Source: Fibrobacter succinogenes (GTDB taxonomy: Bacteria > Fibrobacterota > Fibrobacteria > Fibrobacterales > Fibrobacteraceae). Taken from it: 64,000 nt of DNA. Both the position numbers and the translations under genes were made by a program. Below, in pieces: positions 61,336-64,000 of this stretch (its first letter is position 1; each line of letters starts with the position of its first letter). Below the pieces are notes generated by a model. It was not told the DNA's origin. It made no database searches and saw nothing but the letters and a program-made list of their open reading frames with translations. Where the stretch lies: the NCBI GenBank assembly GCA_902762795.1, contig CACWPM010000007.1:185185-249184 (forward strand), in the 5' to 3' direction.

Positions 61336-62160
61336 CTATTCTTGTTTACCCACAATTTCATCCAAACATTTTCTTGCAAACCCGGTGGGTACTCGCATTG
61401 CAGATATCAACAGCCCCATTTTCTTGCAGACGCGGCGCACGTAGCGGATGTTTGATGGTTCAACGTTCCATATTATATATCCGTCGACGGATGAATCCAA
61501 GTTCCCCATTCGTTCATCCTCTTTGATTTTATTTATCAAGGAATCTTGAACATAGGCGGAGTTCAGAATATTGACAGGATAGATATCCCTTATACAACCT
61601 TGAAGAATTTTTTTATGATAGGCTTGCCACGAGTCGCCATTAGACACAACATTGCAGATACATTTACTTTGGCAATTCTTGGCTTTACAAACATAGCCAT
61701 AATCAGCTGCGAAAAAATCTTTCAAATACAAAATGAAATTTGAGATATCTGGATTTTCAAAATGAACATAAACCTCATTATAACCTTTGGGGTGTCCATC
61801 ACTTATATGCAATAGATCGAGCCAATCTAATATGCCTTCTGAAGTTTCAAAATACAATGAAGCCGATATCATGGAACTGAATTTGACTTTCGAAATGGAT
61901 TTTGCGGGAACATATATATCATTGTATCTTTCAGTCAAGAAATGGTATTTGCGAGGTTTGAACGCGTTTGCCGGATAAGCACAAATTGCATCGAGTAATT
62001 CTCGTGAAATTTTAAAAGACCTGTCGTAGTTTATCAACACTAGATATTGATAAGACTTTGTAAACAACCATTCGATTATCCAATCAAAGAAAATCGCTTT
62101 TATCGCGATTATTATCAGCATTATTATGCCAAAGATAAATTTAAATGGATTTTTAGTCAT
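61336..62160 (-). CDS. Hypothetical membrane-anchored protein, 274 aa
   Basis: One N-terminal hydrophobic stretch (FIFGIIMLIIIAIKAIFFDWIIEWLF) then a soluble part with several Cys in the middle (YVCKAKNCQSKCICNVV) and later basic segments (IRYVRRVCKKMG). No family recognised. AT-rich compared with genes to the left. First of a minus-strand run of small unknown genes reaching the right edge. Confidence 0.65.
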   Translation of the reverse strand: MTKNPFKFIFGIIMLIIIAIKAIFFDWIIEWLFTKSYQYLVLINYDRSFKISRELLDAICAYPANAFKPRKYHFLTERYNDIYVPAKSISKVKFSSMISASLYFETSEGILDWLDLLHISDGHPKGYNEVYVHFENPDISNFILYLKDFFAADYGYVCKAKNCQSKCICNVVSNGDSWQAYHKKILQGCIRDIYPVNILNSAYVQDSLINKIKEDERMGNLDSSVDGYIIWNVEPSNIRYVRRVCKKMGLLISAMRVPTGFARKCLDEIVGKQE

Positions 62161-62210
62161 TTGTTGTCAATCGAGCCTTTTTAACCGCAGTGCACTGAGT
62201 TAATATAGGA

Positions 62211-62639
62211 TTATTCTTTACAGGGATTGAATTCTGGGAAGTCTTCCTCCGCAATAATACATTTACTTCTTATATAGAACGAAGCAATGCTTTTTTCACC
62301 CTCCCCAAAAAGCTCTTTCGCCTTTTCACCCTGAAAAGGCGTTTTAAAAGTCATCCAACCATCAAAAACTAAAAGATTTAATCCAAAGGAATTTTGTGAC
62401 TTTACTCTCCATTCACCTTTATTTGAATCAAGTCCATTGCTGTCCGCAAATATCTGCAAAAAAGAGTGGTCTGGATAAAGCGTAACCGATTCCTCTCCAT
62501 ATTTATGCTTGCTCTTATACGTTCCTACATAGTCTTCTTCATGCGTACACCCAAACAGCACGACAAGACACAACGGCACAAGCAGAAGAAGGATTTTAAA
62601 CCCCTTCCGTTGGGTTGGGTAAGTTTCTTTTTCATTCAT
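62211..62639 (-). CDS. Hypothetical lipoprotein, 142 aa
   Basis: Starts MNEKETYPTQRKGFKILLLLVPLCLVVLFGCTHEED, a lipoprotein signal with a long hydrophilic n-region. The mature part (DYVGTYKSKHKYGEESVTLYPDHSFLQIF, GEWRVKSQNSFGLNLLVFDGW) looks like a small beta-barrel or lipocalin-like fold of the 'GTYKS...L.pD.tF' kind. The ATG lies 2 nt after the stop of the gene upstream, so they are coupled. TTGATTATGAATGAAA at the start also occurs at the DUF2019 gene start (63679). Confidence 0.65.
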   Translation of the reverse strand: MNEKETYPTQRKGFKILLLLVPLCLVVLFGCTHEEDYVGTYKSKHKYGEESVTLYPDHSFLQIFADSNGLDSNKGEWRVKSQNSFGLNLLVFDGWMTFKTPFQGEKAKELFGEGEKSIASFYIRSKCIIAEEDFPEFNPCKE

Positions 62640-62641
62640 AA

Positions 62642-62971
62642 TCAACCATGATAATATGGGAGCACGTAAAACATTCTTGCCAGCGTGACTACAATCCAAA
62701 ACATATACACGATTTTAGTCGCCATTTTCTTGGAAATGCCAATTTTCGCGAATTTCAAACTTATCAAAGAGATTCCCAATAGAATTGTACTTAAAAAACA
62801 CGACACAAAAATAAAGCAGGCACAATCGTCATCCACGATATATCGCAGTTCAGGCTCCCCATACGGGCGCAGCGGAATAAGCAGCGCAAGAAACGTGAGT
62901 ACAAGTGAACCCAAAAAGGAGACCGCAGCAAGGGCGCCGAGAAAAATCTTTATGACTGCCGACTTATTCAT
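62642..62971 (-). CDS. Hypothetical membrane protein, 109 aa
   Basis: Three predicted membrane helices (FLGALAAVSFLGSLVLTFLALL, CFIFVSCFLSTILLGISLISL, IVYMFWIVVTLARMFYVLPY). Start MNKSAVIK chosen over a frame five codons longer. No family recognised. Coupled to the lipoprotein gene after it. Confidence 0.65.
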   Translation of the reverse strand: MNKSAVIKIFLGALAAVSFLGSLVLTFLALLIPLRPYGEPELRYIVDDDCACFIFVSCFLSTILLGISLISLKFAKIGISKKMATKIVYMFWIVVTLARMFYVLPYYHG

Positions 62972-63012
62972 TTTTTTATCACACAATTACAATCAATCCG
63001 TTAATCCTAAAT

Positions 63013-63198
63013 TTAATATTTTAATCCAAGTCCTTCAATAATCGAACGTTTTAAAGTTTCGTCTGTAATTTCGACTTTATCAAGAATATTTTTCAATCCA
63101 TCAACATTTTTTGTCCGGACAAATTCATCGAATTCGCACATTAAACCGCTTAGATACAGTCGTTCATTTACCGTCATACCTTTATATTTTTCAATCAT
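63013..63198 (-). CDS. Small hypothetical protein, 61 aa
   Basis: MIEKYKGMTVNERLYLSGLMCEFDEFVRTKNVDGLKNILDKVEITDETLKRSIIEGLGLKY. GGAGGA before the ATG is among the best ribosome binding sites in the region. All-helical; small proteins of this MTVNERLYxSGLMxEFD type are common next to toxin or immunity genes, but I cannot name a family. Confidence 0.7.
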   Translation of the reverse strand: MIEKYKGMTVNERLYLSGLMCEFDEFVRTKNVDGLKNILDKVEITDETLKRSIIEGLGLKY

Positions 63199-63271
63199 AC
63201 CATCCTCCGCTTATCTTTTTGATTAATAACATATCCGGCTAAACCCAATCCGAGTTGATATTTCAATTATG

Positions 63272-63679
63272 TCACCGACTTTTGGTCTTTTCATCTTGGC
63301 ACTCCACAGTTGAATCGACATTTTTGTCAAAATCGACTAGCCTCCCCTTTTCCCACTCTTCAAGAGTGATTTTTGCAGATACGGCCAGCAAGCTGTTCGG
63401 AACTTCACCAAGCGAAGCTAAAACTTTTTCTGCCTCGTCATTGGAAATTGCAAGATAATGCGTTGCCGCCCAAAGCCTAGTGCCCATAGACGGGGCGAAA
63501 AGTAATTCATGGAAATCTTCGCTGGTCAATGCGCCCTGAGTCTTGATTTGCCGATAGGCTTCCATCAATTTATCATAAGCCTTATTTGCTTGTTTATGAT
63601 TTCCTGCTTCTATTGCACAACCATACAAATTAGAAAGTCGCGCATATTCACTTATCCATTTCTTGTTTGTTTCATTCAT
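63272..63679 (-). CDS. DUF2019-like helical-repeat protein
   Basis: 135 residues. NEYARLSNLYGCAIEAGNHKQANKAYDKLMEAYRQIKT, LLFAPSMGTRLWAATHYLAISNDEAEKVLASLGEVPNSLLAVSAKITLEEWEKGRLVDF (quoted in pieces): the pattern of DUF2019 alpha-repeat proteins, many of which look like immunity proteins of polymorphic toxins. Starts ATG 63679. Confidence 0.7.
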   Translation of the reverse strand: MNETNKKWISEYARLSNLYGCAIEAGNHKQANKAYDKLMEAYRQIKTQGALTSEDFHELLFAPSMGTRLWAATHYLAISNDEAEKVLASLGEVPNSLLAVSAKITLEEWEKGRLVDFDKNVDSTVECQDEKTKSR

Positions 63680-63697
63680 AATCAACTGTAGGCCTAT

Positions 63698-63946
63698 TCA
63701 TTTTCTTGCAACATACTTTATAAAGAAAACAAGTGCGAATATCACCGAACAAAAAGCAACATTTCCAACAAACCAAGACGCAAAAACAGTCGCTAAATCT
63801 AAATAATAAATTTCACCCGATTCTAAATTAACAAACTGTTCTTGAGCATTGAGTTTTAAAGCTATATACACCATAGAACATCCAATGGCAATAGATTGAA
63901 TGAGGGTATAAAGTCCCGCAATGAACATGAACTCTTTTTTTATCAT
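63698..63946 (-). CDS. Small membrane protein, 82 aa
   Basis: Two membrane helices (FMFIAGLYTLIQSIAIGCSMVYIAL, VFASWFVGNVAFCSVIFALVFFI) joined by an acidic loop, ends in Lys. ATG overlaps the stop of the gene upstream (ATGA). No family recognised. Confidence 0.6.
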   Translation of the reverse strand: MIKKEFMFIAGLYTLIQSIAIGCSMVYIALKLNAQEQFVNLESGEIYYLDLATVFASWFVGNVAFCSVIFALVFFIKYVARK

Positions 63947-64000
63947 GATTCGCCTTCCCCGTTTTTCTCAGTTTCTTTTCTGCTGGCATGGAAAGAGTTT
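63943..64000 (-). CDS. C-terminal end of a gene cut by the window edge
   Basis: Minus-strand frame open from the edge, encoding NSFHASRKETEKNGEGES and TGA that overlaps the next ATG by ATGA. The overlap suggests a real upstream gene in the same operon; its identity is outside the window. Confidence 0.45.
   Translation of the reverse strand, partial: NSFHASRKETEKNGEGES

Noticed and set aside
1..64000. tRNA or rRNA genes, prophage, IS elements, integrons
   Set aside because: No cloverleaf, rRNA, transposase, integrase or phage structural gene was recognised; only tmRNA is supported.

Overview
The window looks like chromosome of a Fibrobacter-type bacterium (Fibrobacterota, FCB group). Evidence seen in the sequence: two lipoproteins with the Fibrobacter succinogenes major paralogous (FISUMP) domain, several secreted proteins with poly-Ser linkers, a tmRNA encoding the tag ADENYALAA, and promoters of the Bacteroidota type (TTTG, about 19-20 nt, TAnnTTTG). 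The species assignment is inference. Both edges cut genes, and no tRNA, rRNA, CRISPR array, IS element or prophage was recognised.

Layout. 1-5.6 kb: end of a radical SAM/SPASM maturase, an acidic unknown protein, tmRNA with two odd structured repeats in front of it, glutaminyl cyclase, DUF4416, a DUF486 membrane protein and rplU-rpmA. 6-13 kb: a secreted subtilase-like protein, a GH2-like enzyme, proA and hisI. 13-21.6 kb: a lipoprotein/SMR pair, a glycyl-tRNA synthetase with a damaged 3' end, a large Ser-repeat secreted protein, hflX-pgpA, a lipoprotein between 30-bp direct repeats and a beta-barrel protein. 22-31.4 kb: fabF-DUF2279-NSS transporter; orn-PBP-lgt; a protein with a diadenylate-cyclase-like (DisA_N) core; a UPF0340 protein. 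31.4-42.3 kb: a tandem solute-binding lipoprotein, a SprT-like/YkgJ pair, a TPR lipoprotein with an outer-membrane barrel, and two tandem DUF4419 lipoproteins. 42.3-58.4 kb: repeat-rich DNA, then mostly housekeeping genes (ruvX, typA, thiD, MgtC/DUF4010, a GGDEF protein, folA, rlmH, phosphoesterase, slyD-rpiA). 58.5-61.3 kb: a U32 (RlhA-like) protein. 61.3-64 kb: a minus-strand run of small unknown proteins with one DUF2019 member, which looks accessory.

The main result of the hunt is intergenic. Three loci (2232-2470, 21730-21969, 50680-50984) carry a regular array of the 9-mer TTACGTACT and its reverse complement in strict alternation, separated by about 23 unique bases (31-32 bp pitch). 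Two full 105-bp units of four motifs sit 95 bp apart at the third locus. In the second locus the motif has drifted to TTACGTAAG, yet pairing is kept and extends into 14-15-bp stems. I do not recognise this family.

Other results: a covarying structured element repeated in front of ssrA; an internal deletion with frameshift in glycyl-tRNA synthetase; promoter elements ending 4-7 nt before the start codon at about a dozen genes, implying many leaderless mRNAs; repeat families that deliver such a promoter, or an identical 40-bp leader, directly in front of unrelated genes; and a dispersed palindromic repeat read in frame inside the U32 gene.
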